From Aculops lycopersici (Eukaryota; Arthropoda; Arachnida; Trombidiformes; Eriophyidae): DNA of 64,000 nt. The stretch lies in assembly GCA_015350385.1 (NCBI GenBank), contig WNKI01000001.1, forward strand, positions 11,963,329-12,027,328, written 5' to 3'. Below the pieces are notes generated by a model, which saw nothing but the letters and a program-made list of their open reading frames with translations, made no database searches and was not told the DNA's origin. The translations under genes were made by a program, and so were the position numbers. This document shows, one piece after another, positions 8,762 to 19,799 of the stretch. Position 1 is the stretch's first letter, and each line of letters opens with the position of its first letter.

Positions 8762-10333
8762 TTAAAAATCTTTATAGTGGACACCCTCTGGAGGTGCTAT
8801 GTCTTCCTCCTCAAAGGGTGGATTATTGACTCTGGCTTCGATGTGCATTCCAAACTTACTGTTGGGCTCTTGCAGGTAGATTCCTTTGCCGTTGCAATTG
8901 TTTGATGCCAACTCGAACGAAAATTTATCATCCCTAATTTGCACTTTTACATTCCTGATAAGGACTAAATCGCCCTCTTTGAGTTTCTTCGCATCTTCGA
9001 TGTGCTTCTTAGTGTCTTGAGGCCTATTCTCCGCAGGATTAAACACAAGAATCGTAACGCATTCTTCAACAACATCAGTAGCGAGATCTACATGGAAACT
9101 CTTGATAGTGTTCTTACTGCCATCAAAGAACTGCAGCACCATATTATTGTACTTGGGTGTTTCGTTCGGTACACCGCGAATTTGTCCTGCGATGTCGAAA
9201 AATTGATAACTCGAACGCCCTGAACGCCTCATACCCGATTCAATCTCTTCGAGAGTTGTATAACTGGGTAAGGGTTGAGGTTGCTCGATTGGTTTTGGGG
9301 GAACTTCTTGCAATGGAACTATTGAAACTTGACTACTATATGCACTCGATTGTGATGATTGAGCTACTTCTTGATTCAAGCGTGGGGAGCGTCGCAAACG
9401 TTTTTGGGCAGGCTCAACGTTCTGAACTGGACCTGTTGAGTCTTGGCTGGAATTATTATTGAGATCTTGGGGTCTAGCTTGTGGGGGAGGAGGAGGAGGG
9501 GCTGGTGCTGGTGGTGGGTTGAGTTTCTTTAGATCTTCATTTAATGTAACGGCGAGCGCACATAGCGGGTCATCCAGTTTTCTTATAGATCTTCCATCGC
9601 TAAGGTTGCAACTTAGATCTACTACCGTGAAGCTCTTGTGCATCGTGGAGCCGGTAACAACAAATAGATCTCCCGGCTCGAGGGTTAAAGCAGTTTCATA
9701 ATGATCAACTGTATCGTGTGGTTTGTTTGGCTTGAAGATTCTTACAGCAAACTGTCCCGTCCCATCTTCAAAGTGCAGACGAATGTGATCGAATTGATCC
9801 TTAAATTTATCCTTGAGTCGACCGGCGACCGTGATAGATGATCTGCCTGGAATCCTGGATGCAGCCAGCTCTTTGGCCTTTTCTATGTTCCTAATAAAGA
9901 AAAATTCTAACTCTTTCCGACGTTTTTCATCAACCTCAGTGATTGTGGGATTCTTCGCAATTGTCAGTGGAGTGGGTACCTGTTGATATATTGACCAACA
10001 GACAACTGTGTTTGGGTGTTTGATACCAGCCTCACGGAGTTTCTTGTTGTAATAAACTCGGTGTATTCTCACTACGTAGCCCGGTTTCACTTTCGGCAAC
10101 TTCTCTTCAAATTTTGCATCGACATGCATCAAGATTCTAATACCAGTCAATCTTTCCTCATCTGCCAGATGCCAGTAGGTGCCTGAGTTGGTTCGTTCTT
10201 CGAACCTGAACGAGCCCCAAATATTGCATAACGATTCTCCAACTTCAGAAGACTTTGCCTCTTGAGCACTCATCCACTCTCTAAACTCTTCGAAGTTTAG
10301 AGTTGGGACTCGACCTTTATCAGGTGTGGTCAT
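8762..10333 (-). CDS. POT1-like telomere single-strand-binding protein (three OB folds)
   Basis: Intronless, 523 residues from the ATG at 10331-10333. Residues about 25-130 resemble the first POT1 OB fold (GTYWHLADEE, then PGYVVRIHRVYYNKK). Residues about 145-245 resemble the second (FEDGTGQFAVRIF, EPGDLFVVTGS, LSDGRSIRKL). After a proline-rich linker (about 275-290), a third OB-like unit spans about 375-490 (KEGDLVLIRNVKVQI, NCNGKGIYL). POT1 binds the telomeric G-strand overhang in the nucleus. The match is by fold pattern and spaced motifs, not strong identity, so another OB-fold ssDNA-binding protein is possible. The frame opens further upstream without an ATG. Confidence 0.6.
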   Translation of the reverse strand: MTTPDKGRVPTLNFEEFREWMSAQEAKSSEVGESLCNIWGSFRFEERTNSGTYWHLADEERLTGIRILMHVDAKFEEKLPKVKPGYVVRIHRVYYNKKLREAGIKHPNTVVCWSIYQQVPTPLTIAKNPTITEVDEKRRKELEFFFIRNIEKAKELAASRIPGRSSITVAGRLKDKFKDQFDHIRLHFEDGTGQFAVRIFKPNKPHDTVDHYETALTLEPGDLFVVTGSTMHKSFTVVDLSCNLSDGRSIRKLDDPLCALAVTLNEDLKKLNPPPAPAPPPPPPQARPQDLNNNSSQDSTGPVQNVEPAQKRLRRSPRLNQEVAQSSQSSAYSSQVSIVPLQEVPPKPIEQPQPLPSYTTLEEIESGMRRSGRSSYQFFDIAGQIRGVPNETPKYNNMVLQFFDGSKNTIKSFHVDLATDVVEECVTILVFNPAENRPQDTKKHIEDAKKLKEGDLVLIRNVKVQIRDDKFSFELASNNCNGKGIYLQEPNSKFGMHIEARVNNPPFEEEDIAPPEGVHYKDF

Positions 10334-10424
10334 GTTTTCTAATTTGGTGGGTAGAACGATAAATGACAATTTTTTGGTCTCTCGAGCTTGTGAAATGGTA
10401 CGACGCAAAATGCTTCAATGCGTG

Positions 10425-10464
10425 TAAGTTTCGCATCCGCAAAAGCTTGTGGATGCGAAACTTA
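10425..10464. repeat. 18-bp perfect or near-perfect hairpin
   Basis: TAAGTTTCGCATCC (10425-10438) is exactly complementary to 10451-10464. The pairing continues inward by a G-U and three Watson-Crick pairs to a four-base loop (10443-10446). It lies about 90 bp upstream of the POT1-like ATG, probably in its leader or promoter. Confidence 0.8.
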
Positions 10465-11033
10465 TGCCTAATTTTCGTCTAAAATGCGCGTGTTTTGTTT
10501 ATAATATCACTCCCCCTAACCGCGCGGCGCGCGGTCGGGAGGTGCACTTTTCGCGCGTAGCCCGCCGACCGACGGTCGCCGGCTCTGTCAGGGGGGCCGC
10601 AATCCGAGCCAGATCCGCGACTCGCGAGCGAAGCCGCGAGTCCAACTTGTGCATAAAACTCGAACCTTCGCACTCGCTGCCATTGCTCAACACTATGGAG
10701 ATTTCTATTGCTAAAGTGAAGTCAATCGCTGCATGACCGCCACTCATCAACAAGCAGTTTGAACCCTCTAGCCAATCACATCCATAGTTATCAATTCTGT
10801 CTAAGATTGAATGACCCAATCATAAAGTGATTCATGCAATGAGTTCATTGTCTATCTGTAAATGTTTATTAGCTTTGATTGAGTTTCGATCTAGAACAAG
10901 ACAAGAGTTTGTAACAAAGGTGCAAGTTGCACGGAGTGGAACTCTTCTGAAATAGAATTGCATATGGAATGATTATATGTTGGTATATAGTTCAACGATA
11001 ATAACGACGAGATAGCTCTCATTTATAGCCAAT
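10465..11033. other. Intergenic with GC-rich structured segment
   Basis: Between about 10510 and 10645 the sequence turns strongly GC-rich and self-complementary (7-bp stem around 10518-10534, a further short stem near 10563-10579, and the repeated hairpin at 10619-10642). It stands out against AT-richer flanks. The remainder to 11033 is ordinary AT-rich 3' flank of the oxidase gene. Confidence 0.5.
10597..10647. repeat. Dispersed ~50-bp hairpin repeat, copy 1
   Basis: It shares an identical 29-base core (10619-10647) and a further identical TCCGAGCCAG with copy 2 at 13135-13184. The core holds an 8-bp stem, GACTCGCG/CGCGAGTC, with an 8-base loop. Confidence 0.75.
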
Positions 11034-12836
11034 CTACCACTTGAGACTCGAGCATGCAGTAAGGATTCTCGGCCTGTAAATTACGGCCAAAGAGACGCCC
11101 AATCCTAAAATACAAGCAGTCTTTGTCAACTTGACCAAGGTGTCCATTCTTGGCGCATAGTAATGCGACGGCGGATACTCGAAGGGCTTGGGAGGCACCA
11201 ACTTATTGTCAGGGTCCTCTTCCCAAATTAGAGCATTATTTTTGAGAATTCTTAGCTCGAATAGAATCTCTCGAGCGGCCCGCTTGCCCGCACTCAAGGC
11301 GCCATCCATGTAACCGGACCACTTGATTGCTGTCTCAGTGCCGGCAAAATGAACTCGACCGTGTGGCTCCCTCAGGTACTTGCCAAACTTTGACAATGTA
11401 CCTGGTGCATGAGTTGATGTGTATCCGCCTCCTGAATATTGCTCTGTGGTCCAGTCAAACCTTTCGACATGAACATAGTTCATAAACTCCTTGATACCAG
11501 TGGCATCAACATAACTTTGGGCCACTATCTTTGCGACCTCCTCGTCAGACTTGTTGCGCAACTCAAACCATGCTCGTGCTGCGTTGAATCCAATAACAGC
11601 CGGATGCGAACCATCGGGTTTGGTATCATCCAGTGACAAGATGATTGGTTGCGAACGACGAGAGCAGGAGTCAAACAGGAAGCAGCCACTCAGATTGTGT
11701 TTCTTCCAAAATTGCGTCTCGTAGTAGAGAATCACCTTTGCCACCTGACCCATGGGACTTCTTTGGGCGAGCAAGTTCTTGCCTTGAGGTAGGCAAGGAT
11801 TCCAGTGGATTTTGAGTAGCAAGTGGATGGGCATAGCGGATATGACATACTTGGCTCTGTAACAGGTGTTATCGGTGCACCAGACCACAACACTATCGTC
11901 GGTTTGATCCACTCCATAAACCACCTTGTTAAACTTGACCCTCTCGCTTCCGACTAACTCCGCGAGCCTATTACTCAATTGCTGGGTTCCATTCTTGACC
12001 TTTCGCTCCTGCCCCCCGTTGGTCGTTGAGATAATGCGACCATATCCACCGCATTGCTTAACATACCACAAGAACCATAACATCGACATCTCGTTTGCAT
12101 CCACACAAACGTCGATGGTTGCAAATACTTGATTGAAGTAGTCGCGAACTCGTTGGGTCCAAGCGTGGGAATCAATAAACTGCTTGAAGGTCATCGAGTC
12201 CCATTCGGCAGCGTGCGGTGCCATCCACGGCGCCTCACTAGGTATCTGGGCACCGTAGCTATCGATTCGACGAATCATGTTGACATAATCCAACCAGTTG
12301 AACAGGTTGCCGAATGGAGGGTCCCCGGATTCGGGGCTAAAACTAGAGCAAATATCTACCTTCCACCTGTCAGTCTGTTTATCATATTGGCGCCTCTCGC
12401 CGTTTTTTGGCACCGTGCGCATGTAAGCAATGTTCAGCGTGTCCTCCACCAGGTAAGTCTCTAGCTTCAGCTCCTCAATAAGATTCAACACATTGTTCTG
12501 CGTTGGTCCCACATATGAGCCTCCCAAGTCGACCCAAAACTTGCTCTTATTTTCACCTGATTTAGTCATAGTTCTACCGCCAACACGATTTCTAGCTTCC
12601 AGTAAAACGACATTGACGTTATGTCTCCTGAGTTCCCTGGCAGCATTCAAGCCTAAGGATTGAAGTTTGAGTTGACAAATGATGCAGTCAGATTGTCTGT
12701 TGAAATTATCTCAGTTCGGAACATCAAAACCAAAGATGAACTTACCACTTAGTCCGCCTCCAATGACGACAACATCGTAATTTTGCTCCACGGTTCGTTT
12801 ACCCTCTCGAGCTTGATGATTCGGTTGCTCTGGCAT
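11034..12836 (-). CDS. Monoamine-oxidase-type flavin amine oxidase
   Basis: Two exons: 12836-12746 and 12652-11034. The intron (12745-12653) starts GTAAG and ends TTAG and splits the GGGLSG dinucleotide-binding motif, which fixes the join; product 569 residues. MAOs oxidise amines with FAD on the outer mitochondrial membrane. Seen: Rossmann motif about residues 22-35, EARNRVGGRT, GGSYVGPTQ, active-site Lys336 (MGQVAKV), FAGTETAIKWSGYMDGAL, and a C-terminal hydrophobic segment (about residues 540-560) fitting the MAO tail anchor. The cysteine that carries FAD covalently in MAO-A/B (SGGCYT) is glycine here (SGGGYT, Gly440). The enzyme may therefore bind FAD non-covalently. The aromatic residue after it (Tyr441) is kept. 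Confidence 0.9.
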
Positions 12837-13134
12837 GCTGAAGCTTCACGGAATACAGTGAATGATTGTATTGAGATGAAAGAAGTCCGCAGCGGAAGCG
12901 GTTAGGGGAAAATATGGAAAAATACGTGCAATTCGGTGGCAGGAGTCGAACTCAAATTAAATCCATTCGGTGAAATCTATTTCGCGTATCTTCGCGTAGG
13001 TCCGTCGCAAAACTCGATCTAGCTTTTCTGCTAGAATTGCACAGAAAAATTGTATCTGTTTTCACGACTTTCTCTCTTGTGTTAATACACATACACATGT
13101 TTGCATCTTTCCCCCGCCGTTTGTGCGAGGGGAC

Positions 13135-13184
13135 CCGCAGTCCGAGCCAGGTCTAGACTCGCGAGCGAAGCCGCGAGTCCAACT
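13135..13184. repeat. Dispersed ~50-bp hairpin repeat, copy 2
   Basis: The 29-base core at 13156-13184 is identical to 10619-10647 and the orientation is the same. The copies diverge by substitutions and one indel outside the core and TCCGAGCCAG. Confidence 0.75.
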
Positions 13185-13296
13185 CATCTAATACTGAAAG
13201 AGTTGTCTTGGCCTTAGTACGATTTTTCGTTTATTTGTTTCGACCCCCTCTTCTGAAAACTCCTCTTCTGCGCTCACACTTGCACAGTTTTGGCTC

Positions 13297-13652
13297 ACAA
13301 GGTAACGAACTGAACCATATACACGCCGATTAGAACCAAATTTGGAACAGATAATGTCCGTGCCACTTTAAGTCCATGTGCAAAAGCTCAGATCCTAACA
13401 AGTAACCGCTTTTCCAATAATCGAGAGAGAATTTGAAAATCCCCTACAGAAATTCGCATAAAGGCGCTGATTGAAAAAATTTGTGCGCTCCATAGACCTC
13501 TAGGGGATTTTATCAATTTTAATCTCGATTTTCAAAACAGTTCGAAATTGTTAGGATCTCCGACCTGCCCTAACATTCTTAGAATGGCACAGGGATATTC
13601 TGTGCCGAATGTGATACAGATCTGCGTGTGGGAGTTGGGGACGTTACCTTGT
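13297..13652. mobile_element. Fold-back (MITE-like) inverted-repeat element
   Basis: The ends ACAAGGTAACG (13297-13307) and CGTTACCTTGT (13642-13652) are perfect 11-bp inverted repeats. The next roughly 95 bp on each side are also related in inverted orientation, with matching blocks such as ACACGC, ATTCTAAG-like and GATCCTAACAA/TTGTTAGGATC. Inside lies a third inverted pair around GAAAATCCCCTA and TAGGGGATTTT. There is no coding capacity. I could not identify a target-site duplication. It is either a degenerate non-autonomous element or a long-hairpin RNA locus. Confidence 0.6.
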
Positions 13653-13948
13653 CAGCGAACGAGAAGCTTTGGAGGACCCTCACGGAGCGACGTAAGAGCG
13701 AACCGATCCAGAGCGCACGGTGTGAGAAAAAATAGCGTTTCTCGCTTCAGGCGCCTCCAGCGGCATTTTTGGAACTAAATCAGCGGCTGAGGCATCTGTG
13801 GCGATGGACGCGGGCCATCACCACCCGAATGAACAACAGGCCGAGCGGCGAGTCCCGCGTGCTACACAAACCACATCAAAAATACCAATCTTGAAATCTA
13901 TAATTGTATATTAATTATGGTGATAATAGTAGTAGTTATAGCAGCAAC

Positions 13949-16351
13949 ATGGAAATTAAAAGTAACCTTTCAATCCTCAGATTCTCCATCATAACCTTAG
14001 CATGGCTTGCGGGTTTCCTCTCGCGATTATTCGCTGTCATTAGATTCGAATCAATTATTCACGAATTTGATCCCTGGTTTAACTACCGTGCCACCCATTA
14101 CATGACAGAGCATGGCTTCTATGATTTCCTCAATTGGTTTGATGAGCGAGCCTGGTATCCATTGGGTAGAATAGTCGGTGGCACTACATTCCCCGGTCTC
14201 ATGTTGGTCAGCGGGTCCATCCATTATGTACTGCAATTGTTAAACATAACTGTGCATATCCGAGATATCTGTGTTTTCTTAGCCCCAATATTCAGCGGTC
14301 TCACTGCAATAGCAACATATTTTCTCACCAAGGAGCTTTGGAATGAGGCTGCCGGTTTGTTCGCAGCCTGTTTTGTGGCTATAGGTAAGTGGTAATCAAT
14401 TGCTATATGTTTCTAATTATATGCTTGTTATTTTGAGAAGTGTCGTACTAATGAGCATCAATTTATCTCCACCTGTCACCTGTGCCTACACAATTCAAAA
14501 CGCAATCCATCTACAACTCGTTACCAATCAAAATGGATATTAGTGCCTGGATATATTAGCAGATCCGTCGCTGGAAGCTATGACAACGAGGGTATCGCCA
14601 TTTTTGCCCTCATGCTTACTTATTACCTATGGGTGAAATCAGTGAAAACTGGAAGCATCCTCTGGTCCACCTACACGGCACTTGCCTACTTTTTCATGGT
14701 GTCCGCATGGGGAGGCTATGTGTTCATCATCAATCTGATACCTCTCCATGTCTTTGTATTATTACTGATGGGCAGATTCTCAGACCGCCTCTACGTCGCT
14801 TACTCGACTTTCTTCACCCTCGGACTGCTTCTATCGATGCAAATCCCGTTTGTTGGCTTCCAGCCTGTTAGAACCTCGGAGCACATGGCCTCGGCTGGTG
14901 TATTTGTACTCATTCAAGCCTACGCTCTTCTAAAGTATTTGCAAACAAAACTTTCCAAGGCTCAGTTCAAGATTTACCTCATCGCCGGCTCGGCCGCTGT
15001 GGCTGGCTTAGTTTTTGTGACAGTTATCGTACTCACACAATTGGGATATATTGCTCCCTGGTCAGGTCGATTCTACTCACTTTGGGACACCGGATACGCA
15101 AAGATTCACATTCCTATTATCGCATCCGTCTCGGAGCACCAGCCTACCACCTGGTTCTCATTCTTCTTCGACCTCCACATTCTGGTTGCCGTTTACCCAA
15201 TCGGATTGTGGCAATGCATCAAGTATGTCAACGACGAACGAGTATTCATCGCCCTTTACGCAATCACAGCCTCATACTTTGCTGGTGTTATGGTGCGTCT
15301 GATGTTAACTCTGACACCTGTTGTCTGTGTCCTGAGCGCCATTGCCTTTTCAGAGTTATTTTCTCACAGTCTCAAGGAGGAGGATCTACAAGCTTTGGCT
15401 CCAGGTGGTGGTAGTGCAGCTGCCTCCATTGGCCAAGCACCATCCGCCATTGGTCAGGAGAAGAAGGTTGAGCAGAAGCATGGTGGTGGTGGTGGCAAGG
15501 ATAAGTCTGGTAGCCATCAAGACAAGATTCCAGCCGCCAAGCTTAAGAAGATTCGAAATGAGCGCGAGCAACGTGAGCTCAGCGTCGGGCCAACCGAGAA
15601 AACTCTGATGGCTGTATTTGTCATGATTTTTCTATTCATGTTCGTAGTCCATTGCACCTGGGTAACAAGCAACGCCTACTCAAGTCCAAGTATCGTCCTG
15701 GCCAGCTACAACAACGATGGCTCGCGCATGATCCTCGACGACTTCCGCGAGGCCTACTACTGGCTAGCCCAGAATACGGACGAGAAGGCGCGCGTAATGA
15801 GCTGGTGGGACTATGGCTATCAAATAGCTGGAATGGCAAATAGAACCACTTTAGTTGACAACAATACCTGGAATAACAGTCACATTGCGCTAGTTGGTTT
15901 GGCAATGGCTAGCGAAGAGGACAAGGCCTATGAGATCATGCAATCGTTAGACGTGGACTATGTGTTGGTCATTTTCGGCGGCGTCATCGGCTACTCGGGC
16001 GACGACATTAACAAGTTCCTCTGGATGGTTAGAATTGGAGAGGGCGAACATCCGAGCAAGATAAGGGAAAGTGACTTTTTCACAGAGCGCGGCGAGTTCA
16101 GGGTGGATTCTGGAGGTTCAAAGACTCTACTTAACTGTTTGATGTATAAACTTTCCTACTATCGATTTGGCGAACTCCTGATCGATCCACGGGCGCCGCC
16201 CGGTTACGATAGAACGCGAAACGTCGAGATCGGAAATAAGAATATCAAGTTGGAGCACTTGGAGGAGGCTTACACAACCGACCACTGGTTAGTTCGTATC
16301 TACAAGGTCAAAAAGCCAGCGAACAGACCGCGCATTGCTTCGGCAAGCTAG
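13949..16351 (+). CDS. STT3B: Oligosaccharyltransferase catalytic subunit STT3B
   Basis: Two exons, 13949-14384 and 14544-16351, give 747 residues. The 159-bp intron (GTAAGT...TTAG) splits the valine codon before PGYISRSVAG, as the family sequence requires. STT3 transfers the lipid-linked glycan to Asn of sequons in the ER lumen. Seen: N-terminal EFDPWFNYR acidic loop, many membrane segments, SVSEHQPTTW, the catalytic MSWWDYGYQIAG signature, and DVDYVLVIFGGVIGYSGDD. A Gly/Ser/Lys-rich insert (about residues 430-480) in the loop before the last membrane segment and the lack of a long basic tail are local features. Homology favours STT3B over STT3A. AATAAA lies at 16504-16509. Confidence 0.95.
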
Positions 16352-16503
16352 TTTACCGGGAAACTTGGACTTTCATAGCTCCACTCACTCTTTCTCTCTC
16401 TCTCTATCATTCTCTCTAGAAGCATTAGAAACTTAGACCGCCAATACCATCACCCCGAGGCGCGTTGCCGAAAAAGATGCCCCCACCCTCGAGGAGACTT
16501 ATA

Positions 16504-16509
16504 AATAAA
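16504..16509 (+). terminator. Poly(A) signal of STT3B
   Basis: AATAAA lies about 150 bp beyond the STT3B stop, followed by a T/G-containing stretch. Confidence 0.6.
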
Positions 16510-19500
16510 ATTGTATGTAGCCAACAAAGAGACTTGCGTTAGCATTCCACTCGAAAGACTTCTTTTGTCTTGACTGCGATTATTGCCCGCGAGCATCGCT
16601 CTCGTCGTCGTTGTCGTCGTATTTATAGTCGTTGGTTGTGCTCAGGTAAGTTTGGGAGGAGGGCGGCACGTAGGCTCTCTTTTGGCACTCGCCTCGCCAG
16701 CAGACTAGGAACACGAAAAGTGCAGGTGTGCGAACGCGTTCAGGTAAGCAACTTCAACAGACGCAACTACTCTCTTATCTTGGTCTCCAAATCGAATGGG
16801 CTCTTGATAGACTCGACTCTCCCACTGTCAAGCTTCGATAATTTCTCGCTCCTTGTGCGCAGAAACAATTGATGGTCGTGCTGGCACCTGCTCCGTCTCG
16901 ACCGACAACCAATCGAGTGTCTGTTGTATATGAGCGCTCCAATATGATGTTGACTACGACTCCCAGAACGACAACGACAACTCCAATGATGGAGGAGGTG
17001 GTTGTAGTGTTGGTGGAGGGTCCCGTAGAAGTCTGCAACAATGATGATCATGATGATGATGGTGACGATGATGATGTTGGCAAGACATTGGCGAGGCGCA
17101 AATTTGTGAGTTTGTTGGCTCGTCGATTCTTGCACTCCTGCTTCTGTTGTTGGCAAAAGATCGATGCTATCGGTGGGTTTGTTCGGACCAGAATCCCAAC
17201 TCGACAAAGACTTTGCTCCTCTTAATGGCAGCCCACAATCGACAACAAAGATGACGACAGCGCCGCGTTCGCTACTGTTCGCACCGTCAACGAGTCCTTT
17301 CATCAGCACCCAGCTAGCCAGCCAGTGTATTCTTGCGAACCGGAAGCGGCTAGGTTGTGTTCTTTTTTTGCCGAGTTGCGCTTTGTGCTCGAACCAGCGG
17401 CGAGCTAACGATTTGTTTTCGGCAACTAAGACGGCCACGACGACGATGGCTTTCAGGCGTCAGCCATGAGGCAATTTAATGGCCTACGCATGCTGCGATA
17501 CCGTTGGCTGCTAGTAAAGAGGCGAAAGTTGGGGCCGGAGAGCTGGGCGTTGAAAAGTCTCACCCTCGGTCGGCCGGTCGGTCGTTGACAGTTACACTAT
17601 CTTTTAGCACAGGATATTGGAAAAAGGATAACGAGAGAGCGAGTCTACTTTTGAGTCTGTATTTGTGGCACGACCAGCTACACGTCTACTTGGCAGCGCT
17701 TACAACGTGCAACTCATTTTGGGTCCCGCTAGTGTATCTAATCTTGCAACATTGGTGATGGTGGTGGTGTTGGTGCCAAGACGATAACAATGGAAACGAA
17801 AACTACGACGCTAACTGAAACCCGAAGCTCGAGAGCCGGCGAGAGATATCGCGCTGCGACGCGAAATATTGCTACCGCTGCAGCAAGGCCACAAAGTAGC
17901 AGGAAAGCTGCCACTTTGGCCCGCGTTGTCATAGTCCTCCTTGTCATCCTGGGCCCAGAAGCTTAAGCGCCAGATAGAAAATCGGAGGATCTAGCTACTA
18001 AAGGATTCCAGCCTTCAGAGGAGAAGCCACTGGGATCGAGTAAAGGATGGAGCCGAGTAGCTGTGTGCAAGAGCAGAGGGCGAGACAATGACGAGCGAGT
18101 GGCAATGGCGGTAGAGGTGACGCGGGCGACGCTAGCAAGAAGCAAGACAACCTTCTATCTCCCTGCTCTAAAGCTCGATGGAAAATTGTGTGAATTTGTG
18201 GCCGGTTAGGGAGGAAGCTAGCGAACTGCAGTAGCGGTAGTTACAAACTGGCTGCCGCAGCTAGATGGAGTTCGAGTGGCTGGACGAGTTGAGCGACGCG
18301 CCGCTCAACTCGCTCTCGGATCGTCCGCTCGTTCGCTAGCCCGAGGCTCGTGTATGCGAGCGAGTGTCGCTAGGCGCGCTTCAATTTGTGTGCGAACGGA
18401 CGCGAGTCTGTGTTTGTACGCCGCTAGGTCCCATCCGTTTGATCTCAGCAGATTGGCCAAGCGAAAGTTGCGGCAACGCTGGCGCAACTCGCTGCTCCGT
18501 CGGGCTGCATGAGCTGCGCGCGCGTCTTGTCAATGGCGAGCATACGACGTGCCCGACAAGCAAACTCTCTTCGATAGGCTGGCCCTCGATGCTGAACCCG
18601 ATGTTGCTGCGCAGCCTAGGGTTGCACAGCAACACCACAAGATCCCCTCTTCCGCCAGCCAGCCAGTCGTCGTTTGGTCGGCTTAGTGAGCAAGCGAGCG
18701 AGCGAGCAAGTTAGTGAGTGAGTGAGTGGGCTGAGTCGAATCGGCTTGACGTTTGAGAAAACTCCAGAGGCAGCGTGCGGAATTCCAAACAGAAAGCGAG
18801 AGAGCCAAAAACTCGTGTTTGTGTTTGCTTGTCCAAGTCGCTAGGTGCCCTCGTGAGTGAGTGAGGATACGCTGAGGTCTCGATGAAAAAGAACGCGCGC
18901 AATACTCACATGCACGAGAACAACAATAACAACAACAACAGCAAAATCGACTCAATAAGCAAGCAAGAAAAGCCACCCGTTTAGGAGTTAGGAAGAAGGA
19001 AAAACTCTGGTTCTCGGGTGCCAAAAGAAGATTCTCGGGGCTAGCTTAGCCGCGGTCAGAGGCTTTTGTTGCTCAGACTAGTCGGCGAGCAAGAGAGAGG
19101 AAGAGAGGAAGACAAATCAGACATTAAAAATAAGTAGTAAAAACAGAGAAAGAGACACTCCATTTCTAGTTGAATCCCAGGTCTAAATACAGATCCACCA
19201 CCGCCGGCCACCAAATCGGATGCCTTGAAACCCAATTGCCAGTATGCGGAACTAGAGCTCTAATTTGGGGCCTAGCGGTTGGTTGTTTTAGTGTGTCGTT
19301 ATTGCTACTGTTAGTGTTCAAGTTTGTATTATTGTTATTGAGTCGTGTTAATGTTGTTCATGTTATACCAATTGCATAGTTTTATATTTCTCACACGGGA
19401 TCACAAGCACCACCAGCAACAAAAGCAACAGCAACAACAACAACAACAACAGCAGCAGCATCGGCAAGAGCAACATCGAACAACTCGAGTCAACCTCGAG

Positions 19501-19799
19501 TGGCAAATCAAATATCACAACTGCAACCACCACAACCACCGCCGACGTCGCTGAGGGAATCTTGAAGCCAAAGTCCAGCAGCAGAAGTAAATGTAGTATG
19601 GGTAGTAGGAGTAATGAAAGTTTAGTGCCACACAACTCATCTACTAGCACACGACAAACAAATTGACCCCGAGCGCGAGACTTAGGAATTCCAATTAGCT
19701 ATAAGCTTGCCAACCAAAGGGGCGAAGTAGCTGAGGATTCCTCAAGCTTTAATAATCCAACAATCTAGTCGACTACCAGTGCCAACTCCTACATTAAAG
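16510..19799. promoter_or_regulatory. Long 5' region of the K-Cl cotransporter gene
   Basis: About 3.3 kb contain no supportable coding gene. Two good donor-like sites, CTCAG/GTAAGT at 16645 and TTCAG/GTAAGC at 16743, suggest non-coding first exons of the KCC transcript, unproven. A GAGC/GAGT simple-repeat tract lies at about 18690-18731. A (CAA)/(CAG) tract lies at about 19411-19461. Open frames on both strands here reflect a low stop density and show no domains. Confidence 0.45.

Larger units (their letters stand above)
12837..13948. promoter_or_regulatory. Divergent region between oxidase and STT3B genes
   Basis: This 1.1-kb gap between two divergent gene starts must contain both promoters. 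It also contains the second dispersed hairpin repeat and the fold-back element described separately. A short open frame at 13548-13778 lies largely inside the fold-back element and its flank and is not a gene. Confidence 0.5.

Noticed and set aside
16570..16645. Apparent signal peptide (ALVVVVVVFIVVG) ending at a good donor site
   Set aside because: A TGA stop lies directly upstream in that frame and there is no ATG. More likely a non-coding first exon of KCC with a GTC repeat.
16767..17438. 223-codon minus-strand frame with a run of hydrophobic residues
   Set aside because: The hydrophobic run arises from an ATG/GAT repeat (ATGATGATG); the start is not a plausible ATG context and no family is recognisable.
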